Source: Opitutia bacterium
Lineage (GTDB): Bacteria; Verrucomicrobiota; Verrucomicrobiia; Opitutales; UBA953
Reading direction: 5' to 3'
Length of the DNA stretch: 33,548 bases
Assembly: GCA_947378845.1 (NCBI GenBank)
Contig: CANCLQ010000015.1
Coordinates: forward strand, 1-33,548
Part shown: positions 1 to 7,835 of the stretch, in pieces
Layout of the letters: every line of letters begins with the position of its first letter
How positions within the stretch are numbered: position 1 is the first letter of the stretch
Made by a program: the position numbers and the translations under genes
Notes under the pieces: model-generated
Seen by the model: the letters and a program-made list of their open reading frames with translations, nothing else
Told to the model about the DNA's origin: nothing
Database searches by the model: none

Positions 1-195
1 GTGCCGATTCCGATTGGAGCTCCAGTGTTTCCTGGATTTAGGTGGGCGGTACGTTGCCACGGCTCGGACGAGGCCGGTCGGGTCGCACCTCCCGTATATT
101 ATGTTCGTAGGAGACGGAGGCTGCCGCGGTTGTCGAACACTGCAGGGGACAATCAACATACCAAAGGCTGGGCCTAAAAGCAAGTCGGTCTGCTA
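1..195 (+). ncRNA. possible structured RNA (unidentified; weak candidate)
   Basis: No convincing protein gene lies here. Complementary blocks bring the two ends together: 4-9 with 183-188 (one G-U pair), 12-16 with 150-154, and a perfect 7-bp match of 23-29 with 136-142. A rod of about 190 nt would suit a 6S-like RNA, but I recognise no diagnostic 6S, tmRNA, SRP or RNase P sequence. The 5' end may lie outside the window. By-eye pairing of this extent can arise by chance, and the strand is an assumption. Confidence 0.2.
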
Positions 196-207
196 TTATA
201 AATGAAA

Positions 208-231
208 CGGGCCGCACTTGCGTGCGGCCCG
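208..231 (-). terminator. rho-independent terminator of recA
   Basis: A perfect 10-bp GC-rich stem (208-217 with 222-231, loop of 4 nt) lies 27 bp beyond the recA stop codon. Read on the minus strand it is followed by TTTCATTT, an imperfect U-rich tract. The plus strand has no U tract after it, so it should act mainly on recA. Confidence 0.8.
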
Positions 232-257
232 GGCTATGACAGCCAACAACGATAAAC

Positions 258-1343
258 TTATTCTGCAGAAACTCCTTCGCCGGCGCCAGCGGCGAGCGTC
301 ATGCCGCCCACCACTTGCACTTTTTCGAGGATGATTTTTTGCAGCTCTTCAATGACCTTTGGATTCTTGGCGAGGTAGTCTTTAGCTGCTTCGCGACCTT
401 GACCGATGAGTTGGCCATTGTACGCAATCCATGCGCCCTTCTTCTCAAGAATCTTATGTTCGATGCCGAGATCGAGAACCGAGCCAGTACGCGAAATGCC
501 TTCGCTGTACATGATGTCGAATTCGCACTCGGTGAAAGGAGGGGCTACTTTATTCTTAACGACCTTAATCTTAGTGCGATTACCGATCACCTTGCCGGTA
601 GGTTCTTTGATTTGTCCGATACGACGAATATCGACGCGCACCGATGAGAAGAACTTAAGGGCGCGACCACCGGGAGTGGTTTCTGGGCTACCAAACATCA
701 CGCCGATCTTTTCGCGGATTTGATTGGTGAAGATACAGATACAATTGGTTCGGCTGATGGCAGCGGTGAGGCGGCGCATCGCTTGGCTCATCATGCGGGC
801 TTGAACACCGACAGTGGCGTCGCCCATCTGACCATCGAGTTCTTGTTTAGAAACAAGGGCAGCAACGGAGTCGATAACTACAACGTCAACAGCACCCGAG
901 CGGATAAGTGTCTCAACGATGTTGAGTGCGTCTTCGCCAGATTCAGGCTGAGAAACGAGAAGGTTATCGAGATCAACGCCGACAACTTTTGCATAGCGAG
1001 GATCGAGCGCGTGCTCGACGTCGACGAAGACCGCATTTCCGCCTTGGCGTTGAATTTCGGCGATGATGGAAAGACAGAGAGTCGTTTTACCGGAAGACTC
1101 AGGGCCAAATATTTCGACAATACGTCCGCGGGGGAGGCCGCCGACGCCTAAGGCGAGATCGATCGCGACGGAGCCAGTTGAAACGGTCGACACCTGCATC
1201 TTGGTGGCATCGCCCATGCGCATTAGGGTGCCGTCACCGTATTGCTTGTTGATGGCCGATAAGGCGAGGTCGAGGGTCTTGCGCTCCGCAGAGGCGGTTG
1301 CGGCTTTTTCTTTGGCTGAGCTTTCGGCTTTGGTGGTGGACAT
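258..1343 (-). CDS. recA: recombinase RecA
   Basis: DNA-dependent ATPase that forms filaments on single-stranded DNA, performs homologous strand exchange and stimulates LexA self-cleavage in the SOS response. At 361 aa it has normal length. Walker A GPESSGKT is at residues 80-87, the Walker B strand VVVID is near 154-158, and the L2 DNA-binding loop follows at about 207-225. An Ala/Glu/Lys-rich stretch of about 20 residues precedes the core, and the C-terminal tail is short with few acidic residues. The ATG at 1343 has no clear Shine-Dalgarno sequence. Transcription appears monocistronic: a LexA-type operator lies about 60 bp upstream and a strong terminator follows. Identity is certain. Confidence 0.99.
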   Translation of the reverse strand: MSTTKAESSAKEKAATASAERKTLDLALSAINKQYGDGTLMRMGDATKMQVSTVSTGSVAIDLALGVGGLPRGRIVEIFGPESSGKTTLCLSIIAEIQRQGGNAVFVDVEHALDPRYAKVVGVDLDNLLVSQPESGEDALNIVETLIRSGAVDVVVIDSVAALVSKQELDGQMGDATVGVQARMMSQAMRRLTAAISRTNCICIFTNQIREKIGVMFGSPETTPGGRALKFFSSVRVDIRRIGQIKEPTGKVIGNRTKIKVVKNKVAPPFTECEFDIMYSEGISRTGSVLDLGIEHKILEKKGAWIAYNGQLIGQGREAAKDYLAKNPKVIEELQKIILEKVQVVGGMTLAAGAGEGVSAE

Positions 1344-1401
1344 GGGATTAATTTGGATGAGATGGCTAAACTGGCAACCGAACGGACGCTGGCAAGTAAA
1401 A

Positions 1402-1415
1402 TGAACATTTGTTCA
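1402..1415 (-). promoter_or_regulatory. putative LexA (SOS) operator of recA
   Basis: TGAACATTTGTTCA is a perfect inverted repeat with 6-bp arms and a 2-bp centre, 58 bp upstream of the recA start. It contains GAAC-N4-GTTC, the core of the Bacillus-type LexA/DinR box. RecA is the archetypal LexA target, so an SOS operator is the natural reading. The LexA gene is not in this window, so its specificity cannot be verified here. The site also lies in the upstream region of the divergent sixA-like gene. Confidence 0.75.
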
Positions 1416-1569
1416 CTACTTTCTTTAACCCATTCGATTTGGGGTACTTCAGTAGGAAAACCTTCTATTATATGGGCTTTAAGCCCGTAAATCATAGCCA
1501 AAGGCGTCAGATATCGGGTCGCCGCTTTCCGTTTCCAAAACTGCCGACTGGGCCCTAGGGTAGACGGTA

Positions 1570-2067
1570 ATGAAGCTTTATTTGATACGCCATGCCCATG
1601 CCTTGCCGGGGGAGGTGGATGAGGTTCGCCAGCTCTCGTCGAAGGGCCGGCGTCAGGTTCGCGACTTAGCTAAAGCTCCCGTAATGGAGGCGATCTCAGC
1701 AGTCCGTGCGATTGAACACAGTACATTGGTACGCGCATTCGAAACAGCTCAGCTTCTCCAAAAGTATTTTTCGTCACGGACTCCTTTGCGTAAATTAGAA
1801 GGCATCGCGCCTGATGATTCGGCTGAAGTTACGGCGCGTATTTTGGTGAAGTCGTCGCGCTCGCGATTAATCATTGGTCACAATCCGCATCTTTCTATTC
1901 TTGTGGGATTATTTCTGGGCCTCGAGCAGGGTGCTGAAAGTATTAAATTTCGGAAAGCTGGTATGGTTGCGATAGAGCGTCTGAGCCGGCCCACAACTAA
2001 GCACCCCTTCGGAAAGTGGCGCTTACTCTGGATGGTGGTTCCATCTAATGACACTGCGAGTTCTTGA
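1570..2067 (+). CDS. SixA-like phosphohistidine phosphatase (histidine phosphatase superfamily)
   Basis: Small cytoplasmic phosphatase of the RHG/SixA branch. SixA of E. coli removes phosphate from histidine residues of phosphotransfer proteins. The first strand ends in LIRHAH, with the expected phospho-acceptor His8. Arg55 (STLVRA) and His104 (IIGHNPH) complete the usual phosphate pocket. The 165-aa length matches the SixA group rather than phosphoglycerate mutases. The start is the ATG at 1570, directly before the RHG strand. It is divergent from recA and followed 30 bp later by a TonB-like gene. An HPr gene lies about 7 kb away, so a His-phosphorylated target exists in this genome, but any link is inference. 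Confidence 0.85.
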   Translation: MKLYLIRHAHALPGEVDEVRQLSSKGRRQVRDLAKAPVMEAISAVRAIEHSTLVRAFETAQLLQKYFSSRTPLRKLEGIAPDDSAEVTARILVKSSRSRLIIGHNPHLSILVGLFLGLEQGAESIKFRKAGMVAIERLSRPTTKHPFGKWRLLWMVVPSNDTASS

Positions 2068-2097
2068 CTGTTAACTATCTAAGATAAACTCTGCCTT

Positions 2098-2718
2098 GTG
2101 TTTGAAACACCCAGACATCGATTGATTTGGTCGGCCGTAGGTTTCATGCACCTAGCCGCTTTTGCCTGTGTGGTTGCAACAGGTTCCAGGTCTTCACGCT
2201 TAGAAGAAACAAATGAAGGCGGGCTGATGCTGGTTGTGTTGGAGGATGAAGCGATTGTTCAACCCGGAGAAGTGCAACAGGGCGTGGCACTCGGTAAGGG
2301 TGCAGTTGTGGCCGAGCCGGCGGTATCAAATTTGCCAGTGGCACCAACAGTAGTCGCTCAACCGACAGCTTCGACTGCGGTTCCCGCCGCCGTTGCTCCC
2401 TCTTTACCTCAGGCGAAAGTTGAAAGTCGTGGAGTGGTGCCAGCTGTATTTACGCCGCCCGCATTTGTTCTTCGCAAGGAGCCCATCTATCCCGAGAAAA
2501 CACGCCGAGCGGGAATTGAAGGGCGAGTGGTTCTCAAGATATTTATTTCAGCAACAGGTGCGATTCGTTCGACGGAAGTGCTGGTGAGCTCTGGGAATCA
2601 AGCACTGGATCAATCGGCATTACAGGCCGTGCGTGCGTCTAGATTTAGTCCCGCACTTTCAGACCATCTCCCCGTCGAGTCCCACGCTACTGCCAGTTAC
2701 CGTTTTGAATTAAGGTAA
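2098..2718 (+). CDS. TonB-like protein (energy transducer family)
   Basis: Envelope protein with one N-terminal membrane helix (about residues 9-27), a Pro/Ala/Val-rich periplasmic linker (about 60-115) and a C-terminal TonB domain (about 120-206). The domain shows the family features YPEKTRRAGIEGRVVLK near its start and LDQSALQAVRASRFSPA near its end. TonB proteins pass proton-motive force from ExbB/ExbD to outer-membrane receptors. At 206 aa the length is typical. The start is GTG at 2098; no in-frame ATG precedes the helix. No exbB, exbD or receptor gene is nearby, so it may serve remote transporters. Its last 22 bp overlap the convergent gene. Confidence 0.8.
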   Translation: MFETPRHRLIWSAVGFMHLAAFACVVATGSRSSRLEETNEGGLMLVVLEDEAIVQPGEVQQGVALGKGAVVAEPAVSNLPVAPTVVAQPTASTAVPAAVAPSLPQAKVESRGVVPAVFTPPAFVLRKEPIYPEKTRRAGIEGRVVLKIFISATGAIRSTEVLVSSGNQALDQSALQAVRASRFSPALSDHLPVESHATASYRFELR

Positions 2719-2720
2719 CT
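2695..2720. repeat. inverted repeat spanning the convergent tonB-like/ydjM-like stop codons
   Basis: AGTTACC (2695-2701) and GGTAACT (2714-2720) form a 7-bp stem with a 12-nt loop. One gene's TAA (2716-2718) and the other gene's TAA (2697-2699 on the complement) sit at mirrored places in the two arms. There is no U tract on either side, so it is not a canonical terminator. It could still stabilise both mRNA 3' ends. Confidence 0.5.
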
Positions 2721-3749
2721 TGGGTCGGTGCCGAGCAGGAGGGCACGGAAGTTCGACCAATCTCCATCGCGGATGCTGCGATCCATCACAACTTTGGTAA
2801 CTTGCGGCAAATGATGATCAGCTTCGTCGCTTCCATAATACACCGACCACAGGCAGCGTCCGCTTGTCGGAAGCATGCTAAAACGAATGTCTCCGACTAA
2901 GATTCCTGTATCGGTTAAGGTGTAGGCATTCCAACTTTGCGTGAATTGAGAAAAGTCCTGAATGATTTTTTCGCCAAAGGTGCCAGCAGCAGGATTGCCG
3001 GCCGCCGCAGGCGACCAGGCTGTATGAATATCACCGAGGGCAATTTGAGAATCGGTCCCGGGCAAATTACGCACAGCAGCAACGTGCCATTGTCCTTTTT
3101 CGAGCCAGATGACGCGCCAAAGAATTAAATTAGAAATCGTGGGCTTGATGGCTAATCGTTCCGGTACGATTTTTTCCGCCACAAAATATTTACGGATAGT
3201 ATTCTCTGCGCGATGGTGCTGCCACACGCCGAGCAGTGCGTACGATGAAAACCAAATTAGTCCGTAGCTCGCCCATTTCTTTGAGCCTTGTTTTAATGCG
3301 ATGATGGTCAGTACGAGTAGTGGCAGGGTGGCAAAGATATCTACGATCGGCAGGCAGTCCCACGCGTACCTTATATTATTAATAGGCCATAATAGCATCG
3401 TGCCGTAACTGGTGCAGCCATCGCAGAGAAGGTGCGTCAGCGCACCAGCAAACGCAGGGAGCAGTAAACTGCGCCAAGGAATCCAAGGCTGATTAATCCA
3501 CCGGAAAAATCCGACAGTAATGAAGGCGCTTAATACAGCCCACACGGGCATGAAGGCGAAACTGTGCGTGAAATGTCGGTGCCATCGAAACGAGACCAAT
3601 GGATCATCGGCATTACGGATGAAGACATCTAGGTCGGGCGCTTCTGCGGCTAGAAGCGCAGCAACTGCAGCAGCGGGCAATGAGCCGCCGCGTTTGGCAA
3701 CCATCACGCCTACGGAGAGACCCAGGGCGGCGTGAGTGAGATTGTCCAT
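2697..3749 (-). CDS. YdjM/DUF457-type membrane protein, putative metal-dependent hydrolase
   Basis: Integral inner-membrane protein of 350 aa related to the YdjM/YbcI (DUF457, 'membrane-bound metal-dependent hydrolase') family. The N terminus MDNLTHAALGLSVG and the downstream RHRHFTHSF motif hold the conserved histidines of the family, and acidic residues in EAPDLDVF could help bind metal. Several hydrophobic helices occupy the first half and a soluble domain the C-terminal half. The biochemical activity is unproven. E. coli ydjM is LexA-regulated, but I see no LexA-like site upstream here. The gene ends inside the convergent tonB-like gene. The ATG at 3749 begins right at the conserved motif. 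Confidence 0.8.
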   Translation of the reverse strand: MDNLTHAALGLSVGVMVAKRGGSLPAAAVAALLAAEAPDLDVFIRNADDPLVSFRWHRHFTHSFAFMPVWAVLSAFITVGFFRWINQPWIPWRSLLLPAFAGALTHLLCDGCTSYGTMLLWPINNIRYAWDCLPIVDIFATLPLLVLTIIALKQGSKKWASYGLIWFSSYALLGVWQHHRAENTIRKYFVAEKIVPERLAIKPTISNLILWRVIWLEKGQWHVAAVRNLPGTDSQIALGDIHTAWSPAAAGNPAAGTFGEKIIQDFSQFTQSWNAYTLTDTGILVGDIRFSMLPTSGRCLWSVYYGSDEADHHLPQVTKVVMDRSIRDGDWSNFRALLLGTDPSYLNSKR

Positions 3750-3889
3750 GGCGTGATTTTACAACGCCAGCGACAATAGGGAAGCGGAAGTTTAGTGAAT
3801 CGCATCCCAGCATTCGTGCAGATTGAAGTTCGATGCCTTGACGGTGAGAAGGGTCGTGGTCAGTTTAATGTTCTACCCCAACCTTATCT

Positions 3890-4744
3890 ATGCGCTTTGG
3901 CCTTAATACTTTTCTCTACACTTCACCTTTCACGAATAAGAGCGTGGGACTTTTTAAGAAGATGAAGCGCTGGGGGTTTGATACTGTAGAAATTGCGATT
4001 GAGGATCCGAAGCACATCGACGCCGCGCTGGTTAAAAAAGCCGCTCATCGTGCGGGGCTTGCAGTTGGATCAGTGTGCGCGGCGATGGGACCTGGCCGAG
4101 ATTTTCGCGGAAGCGAATCGGATCAGAAAACTGCGATGAAATATTTGAAGGCCTTGGTGGACTTAGCGGTTGTTTTAGAAAGTCCGCGCGTAATCGGACC
4201 CATCTACTCCGTGGTCGGGCGCGTAGGTGCGCATGACGATAAAACCAAAGCGCTACATTTTAAATTAGTCGTTAAGAATCTTAAAAAGTTAGCGAAGTAC
4301 GCCGAACAAAAGCATATCGAATTATGCGTTGAGCCACTGAATCGATTTGAAACTGATTTCTTAAATACCAGCGACCAAGGTTTGCGCTTATTGAAGGCGG
4401 TAGGTTCCCCCGCACTAAAATTACACCTCGATACATTCCACATGAATATCGAGGAGAAGAATCAAGCTCAGGCTATTTTAAAAGTCGGCAAACAGCTCGG
4501 ACACTTCCATGCGTGCGGAACGGATCGCGGCGTACCCGGAGCCGACTCTTTGGATTGGAAGTCGATTGCCGCCGCCCTTAAGAAAATTGGTTATAAGAAT
4601 GATATTGTAATCGAATCGTTTACGCCTGACGTGAAAGTAATTGCGAAGGCGGCAGCGATTTGGCGCAAGATCGAGCCCCGCCGCGACGACATTCCAGTGA
4701 AGGGCTTGAAGTATATGCACCGTCACTTTAGTTCGAAAAAGTAG
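3890..4744 (+). CDS. sugar phosphate isomerase/epimerase (ketose 3-epimerase-like TIM barrel)
   Basis: Member of the xylose-isomerase-like TIM-barrel superfamily (AP endonuclease 2 fold), closest in appearance to D-psicose/D-tagatose 3-epimerases. All four expected metal ligands are visible: Glu148 (CVEPLNR), Asp181 (HLDTFHMN), His207 (GHFHACG) and Glu242 (VIESF). Their spacing equals that of Glu152/Asp185/His211/Glu246 in the Agrobacterium psicose 3-epimerase. That supports a functional Mn/Co-dependent epimerase of cytoplasmic ketoses, although the substrate cannot be read from sequence. The length of 284 aa is normal. An SDR gene follows after 42 bp on the same strand, so the pair may act in one sugar or polyol pathway. 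Confidence 0.85.
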   Translation: MRFGLNTFLYTSPFTNKSVGLFKKMKRWGFDTVEIAIEDPKHIDAALVKKAAHRAGLAVGSVCAAMGPGRDFRGSESDQKTAMKYLKALVDLAVVLESPRVIGPIYSVVGRVGAHDDKTKALHFKLVVKNLKKLAKYAEQKHIELCVEPLNRFETDFLNTSDQGLRLLKAVGSPALKLHLDTFHMNIEEKNQAQAILKVGKQLGHFHACGTDRGVPGADSLDWKSIAAALKKIGYKNDIVIESFTPDVKVIAKAAAIWRKIEPRRDDIPVKGLKYMHRHFSSKK

Positions 4745-4786
4745 GCGAGTGACTTGACCTCGGCGGACTCGTAGTGAAGTTGCCCC

Positions 4787-5482
4787 ATGAGCAAAACGTA
4801 TGCAGTGATTGGTGGTAATAGCGGAATCGGCTTAGCCGCAGTACAGCGGCTGAAGTCCGCAGGCCACCACCTACATGTCGCGGGACGCAAAGTAGAAGCG
4901 CTGGCTGACGCACAGGTCTCCACACAATTTTTTGATGCCGCATCGGCTTCCGCGTTAGTTTGGCCCGATAAACTCGACGGCCTGATTTATTGTCCAGGCA
5001 CCATTCAGCTGAAACCTTTCCACCGATTAACGGCTGAAGATTTTCAAAAAGATTTTCAGATTAATGTCTTGGGCGCAGTCGCAGCTTTGCAGTCGGCTCT
5101 GCCTGCGCTGAAGGCTTCGGGCAATGCCTCGGTAGTTTTATTTTCAACGGTGGCTGTTGCGCAAGGCATGCCCATGCATGCGAGTATTGCGTCAGCTAAA
5201 GGCGCGATTGAGGGACTGACAAAAAGTTTAGCCGCTGAATGGGCGCCACTGATTCGAGTGAATGCTATTGCGCCTTCGTTGACGGATACGGCGCTGGCTT
5301 CATTCTTATTAAATTCGGATCTAAAAAAAGAAGCTGCCGCTAAGCGCCATCCCTTGCAGCGCATTGGCGCACCAGATGACGCCGCTCAGCTGGTTGAATA
5401 TTTATTATCGGATGCGGCGAAGTTTATGACTGGCCAGATACTGCATTGGGACGGCGGACTTTCTTCGGTGCGCAGTCTGTAA
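4787..5482 (+). CDS. SDR-family protein lacking the catalytic tyrosine
   Basis: Rossmann-fold short-chain dehydrogenase/reductase of 231 aa. The dinucleotide loop is VIGGNSGIG (residues 7-15), Asn93 of the NAG-type helix motif is present (INVLG), and Ser120 follows in FSTVAV. In the YxxxK position the protein reads IASAK: Lys138 is kept but Ile134 replaces the tyrosine. Classical SDRs need this tyrosine as general acid/base, so the protein may use another residue, act on an unusual substrate or be a non-catalytic binder. The C terminus (QILHWDGGLSSV) is typical of the family, so it is not truncated. It is probably co-transcribed with the epimerase upstream and ends at a shared terminator. Confidence 0.85.
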   Translation: MSKTYAVIGGNSGIGLAAVQRLKSAGHHLHVAGRKVEALADAQVSTQFFDAASASALVWPDKLDGLIYCPGTIQLKPFHRLTAEDFQKDFQINVLGAVAALQSALPALKASGNASVVLFSTVAVAQGMPMHASIASAKGAIEGLTKSLAAEWAPLIRVNAIAPSLTDTALASFLLNSDLKKEAAAKRHPLQRIGAPDDAAQLVEYLLSDAAKFMTGQILHWDGGLSSVRSL

Positions 5483-5489
5483 AACAAAA

Positions 5490-5520
5490 AAGCCCCGCCG
5501 GAAAATTTCCGACAGGGCTT
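5490..5520. terminator. terminator between the SDR gene and the pdh operon
   Basis: Hairpin with an outer stem AAGCCC/GGGCTT, a small internal loop and an inner stem CGGAAA/TTTCCG. On the minus strand it is followed by TTTTTTG, a good U tract, so it should end the pdh operon. On the plus strand it follows the SDR stop by 7 bp but has only a weak U run, so termination that way is less certain. Confidence 0.8.
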
Positions 5521-5541
5521 AGTGGTCGTGCTGAATTTATC

Positions 5542-6819
5542 TTAGATTAAAATCAGCGTTGGCTCTTCGAGAATCTGTTTAAGCGCTTGCAGGAATTGTG
5601 CGCCATTAGCGCCATCCACTACACGGTGATCGCCCGAGAGGCCGATCGCCATACGCTGGCCAATCACCACACGGTCATTCGCATCGACGACGGGTTTCTT
5701 AATGGTCGCACCCACAGAGAGAATGGCGGCGTTAGGTGTATTGATGATTCCGTAGAAGCCAGTCACGCCGTACATACCGAGATTAGTTACGGTGAAGGTT
5801 GAACCCGACATTTCTGCTGGCGAAAGTTTCTTTGAGCGTGCTTTCGCGATGAGGCCCTTGGCGTCGACTGCGATATCGCGTAATGACTTTGAATGAGCAT
5901 CGCGGATAACAGGTGTCACTAAGCCGTCTTCAAGTGCCACGCCGAAAGCGAGGTGAACGGCGGAGTGTTGGCGAATGCTTGTGCCTGCCCATGATGCGTT
6001 CACTGCAGGAACACGACGAAGGGCTTCAGCCGAGGCCTTAAGGATGAAATCATTCACCGAAAGTTTTAATCCGGCTTCGGCACTCGATTCAGCCAAGCGC
6101 TTATTGAGCGTTTCGCGGAGCGCGAGAAGGGGCGCTGCATCTACTTCGACTTCGAGGTAGAAATGAGGAACGGTGTTTTTCGATTCAACTAAGCGGCGAG
6201 CAATCGTTGCGCGCATGCCGCTGACAGGTGCGTCGGAATCAGGCTGAACGCCTTTGCCGTCAGCGGGAGGGGCGACGGCGACATTGATTGGACCAGCAGG
6301 CGCAGCAGCGACAGGTGCATTCGCTGCGGCATTTACATCACGACCGACAACGCGACCGCCGGGGCCGGTGCCGCTGAGCGCTGCAACGTTGAGCGCAGCT
6401 TTCTCTGCCATACGTTTGGCGTAAGGTGAGACCTTGGTGCGACTTCCGTCCGACTGAGCAGCGACAGGCGTGCTTGAAGACGCGGGCGCTTCAGGGATGC
6501 AAGGGATGCCCGTCGATTCTGGAATAGCTGGTGCGGAAGCTTTTGGTGGTGCAGCTTTTTTAGGCTCTGGTGCGGCTTCGCCTTTTTTTCCAATAGCACA
6601 AATAGGTTCGCCTACGGGCAGTTGGGATCCGGCGTCAGCGTAAATTTTCAGAATGGCACCTGGTACGGTGCAGGAAAGTTCCATCGTTGCCTTATCGGTT
6701 TCGATCTCAGCGAGGATGTCGCCGAAGGCCACGGTTTGGCCTTCCTTAATGTTCCATTTTACAACGGTGCCCACCGACATCGTGTCGGAGAGTTTAGGCA
6801 TATCAATAATTTCGGCCAT
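5542..6819 (-). CDS. pdhC: pyruvate dehydrogenase complex E2, dihydrolipoamide acetyltransferase
   Basis: Core of the pyruvate dehydrogenase complex: accepts the acetyl group from E1 on a lipoyl arm and transfers it to CoA. It has one N-terminal lipoyl domain with lipoyl Lys43 (ETDKATMEL), a Pro/Ala-rich linker (about 80-128), an E3/E1-binding domain (131-162, SPYAKRMAEK then GTGPGGRVVGRDV), a second Ala/Pro linker, and the catalytic domain (about 195-425) with the active-site motif HRVVDG at 398-403. The 425-aa length fits a one-lipoyl E2. It is the third gene of the operon, 17 bp after pdhB. Gene order and partners favour pyruvate over other 2-oxo acids. No E3 gene is present here. Confidence 0.95.
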   Translation of the reverse strand: MAEIIDMPKLSDTMSVGTVVKWNIKEGQTVAFGDILAEIETDKATMELSCTVPGAILKIYADAGSQLPVGEPICAIGKKGEAAPEPKKAAPPKASAPAIPESTGIPCIPEAPASSSTPVAAQSDGSRTKVSPYAKRMAEKAALNVAALSGTGPGGRVVGRDVNAAANAPVAAAPAGPINVAVAPPADGKGVQPDSDAPVSGMRATIARRLVESKNTVPHFYLEVEVDAAPLLALRETLNKRLAESSAEAGLKLSVNDFILKASAEALRRVPAVNASWAGTSIRQHSAVHLAFGVALEDGLVTPVIRDAHSKSLRDIAVDAKGLIAKARSKKLSPAEMSGSTFTVTNLGMYGVTGFYGIINTPNAAILSVGATIKKPVVDANDRVVIGQRMAIGLSGDHRVVDGANGAQFLQALKQILEEPTLILI

Positions 6820-6836
6820 GGGAGAAAAGTTAGGAG

Positions 6837-7814
6837 TTAGGCGAGAATCTTGAGTGCCGCTTCGACAACGCGAGCGGGGTAGGGAAGTTGGAGGTCCTCA
6901 AGTTTCTTCGAGTAGATTTGCGGCGCATCAATCGAGGAAACGCGACCAATAGGAGCATCGAGTTCATCGAAGGCGCGTGCCTGAATGAGGTAAGCGATTT
7001 GTGCATCCACTCCGCAGAATGGTTTATTTTCTTCAACGAGAAGAGCACGATGAGTTTTGCGAACTGATGCGAGAATGGTTTCTTCGTCGAGCGGACGGAT
7101 GGAGCGAAGGTCAACGACTTCAACGCTTACGCCGTGTTCCTTTTCTAAAATCTCTGCTGCTTTGAGCGAGGTGATTACTGCGCGACCGTGTGCGACGATT
7201 GTGAGATCAGTGCCTTCGCGTTTGATATCAGCCACACCAATTGGTACGATGTAATCTTCATCGGGCACTTCACCTTTATCATTATAGAGAATGGTATTCT
7301 CCATTACGTAGACGGGATCGTTGTCGCGAATCGCAGCCTTCATTAAGCCCTTCGCATCGTAAGGAGTCGCAGGGCAAACTACTTTGATGCCAGGGTGAGA
7401 GGCGAGAATGGCTTCGGGTGTGTGCGAGTGTGTTGCACCAACATTGGTGCCACCATTTGCAGGTCCGCGAATTACGATGGGGCAATTAATGAGACCGCCC
7501 GACATATAGCGGATGTTGCCGGCGTTGTTCACGACTTGGTCGAAGGCCACGTATGAGAACGACCAGAACATTAATTCCATCACCGGGCGAATGCCCAACA
7601 TAGATGCGCCGATGCCGAGTCCGATAAAACCTGCTTCAGAAATTGGAGTGTCGACGACGCGCTTCGGACCAAATTCTTTTAGTAATCCTTCGGTGACTTT
7701 ATAGGCACCGTTGAATTGAGCGACTTCTTCGCCCATGATGACGACGTTTTCGTCACGCTTGAGTTCTTCGCGCATTGCGGCGCGAAGGGCTTCGCGGTAG
7801 GAAATAACAGCCAT
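6837..7814 (-). CDS. pdhB: pyruvate dehydrogenase E1 component, beta subunit
   Basis: Beta subunit of heterotetrameric E1, which with the alpha subunit decarboxylates pyruvate using thiamine diphosphate and acetylates the lipoyl arm of E2. Family features are MGEEVAQFNGAYKVTEGL (28-45), the cofactor-contacting segment TPISEAGFIGLGIGAS (56-71, with Glu60 the likely activator of the cofactor), and the C-terminal domain motif VVDLRSIRPLDEETI. The length of 325 aa is normal. It lies 21 bp after pdhA and 17 bp before pdhC and is clearly co-transcribed. The ATG at 7814 follows an A/T-rich stretch rather than a Shine-Dalgarno sequence. Confidence 0.97.
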   Translation of the reverse strand: MAVISYREALRAAMREELKRDENVVIMGEEVAQFNGAYKVTEGLLKEFGPKRVVDTPISEAGFIGLGIGASMLGIRPVMELMFWSFSYVAFDQVVNNAGNIRYMSGGLINCPIVIRGPANGGTNVGATHSHTPEAILASHPGIKVVCPATPYDAKGLMKAAIRDNDPVYVMENTILYNDKGEVPDEDYIVPIGVADIKREGTDLTIVAHGRAVITSLKAAEILEKEHGVSVEVVDLRSIRPLDEETILASVRKTHRALLVEENKPFCGVDAQIAYLIQARAFDELDAPIGRVSSIDAPQIYSKKLEDLQLPYPARVVEAALKILA

Positions 7815-7835
7815 GAAAGTTTTTTTGAAAAAGGG

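Noticed and set aside
14..205. 63-aa open frame on the plus strand at the window start
   Set aside because: Cys/Gly-rich composition unlike neighbouring proteins, no ribosome site, and overlap with the possible structured RNA; chance frame is more likely.
315..1151. Several plus-strand open frames inside recA
   Set aside because: They are antisense shadows of a certain recA gene with no family features of their own.
3750..3889. Possible LexA site upstream of the ydjM-like gene, since E. coli ydjM is SOS-regulated
   Set aside because: No GAAC-N4-GTTC or CTG-N10-CAG match is visible in this gap.
6333..6599. 88-aa minus-strand frame within pdhC
   Set aside because: It is a shifted reading of the Ala/Pro linker of E2.
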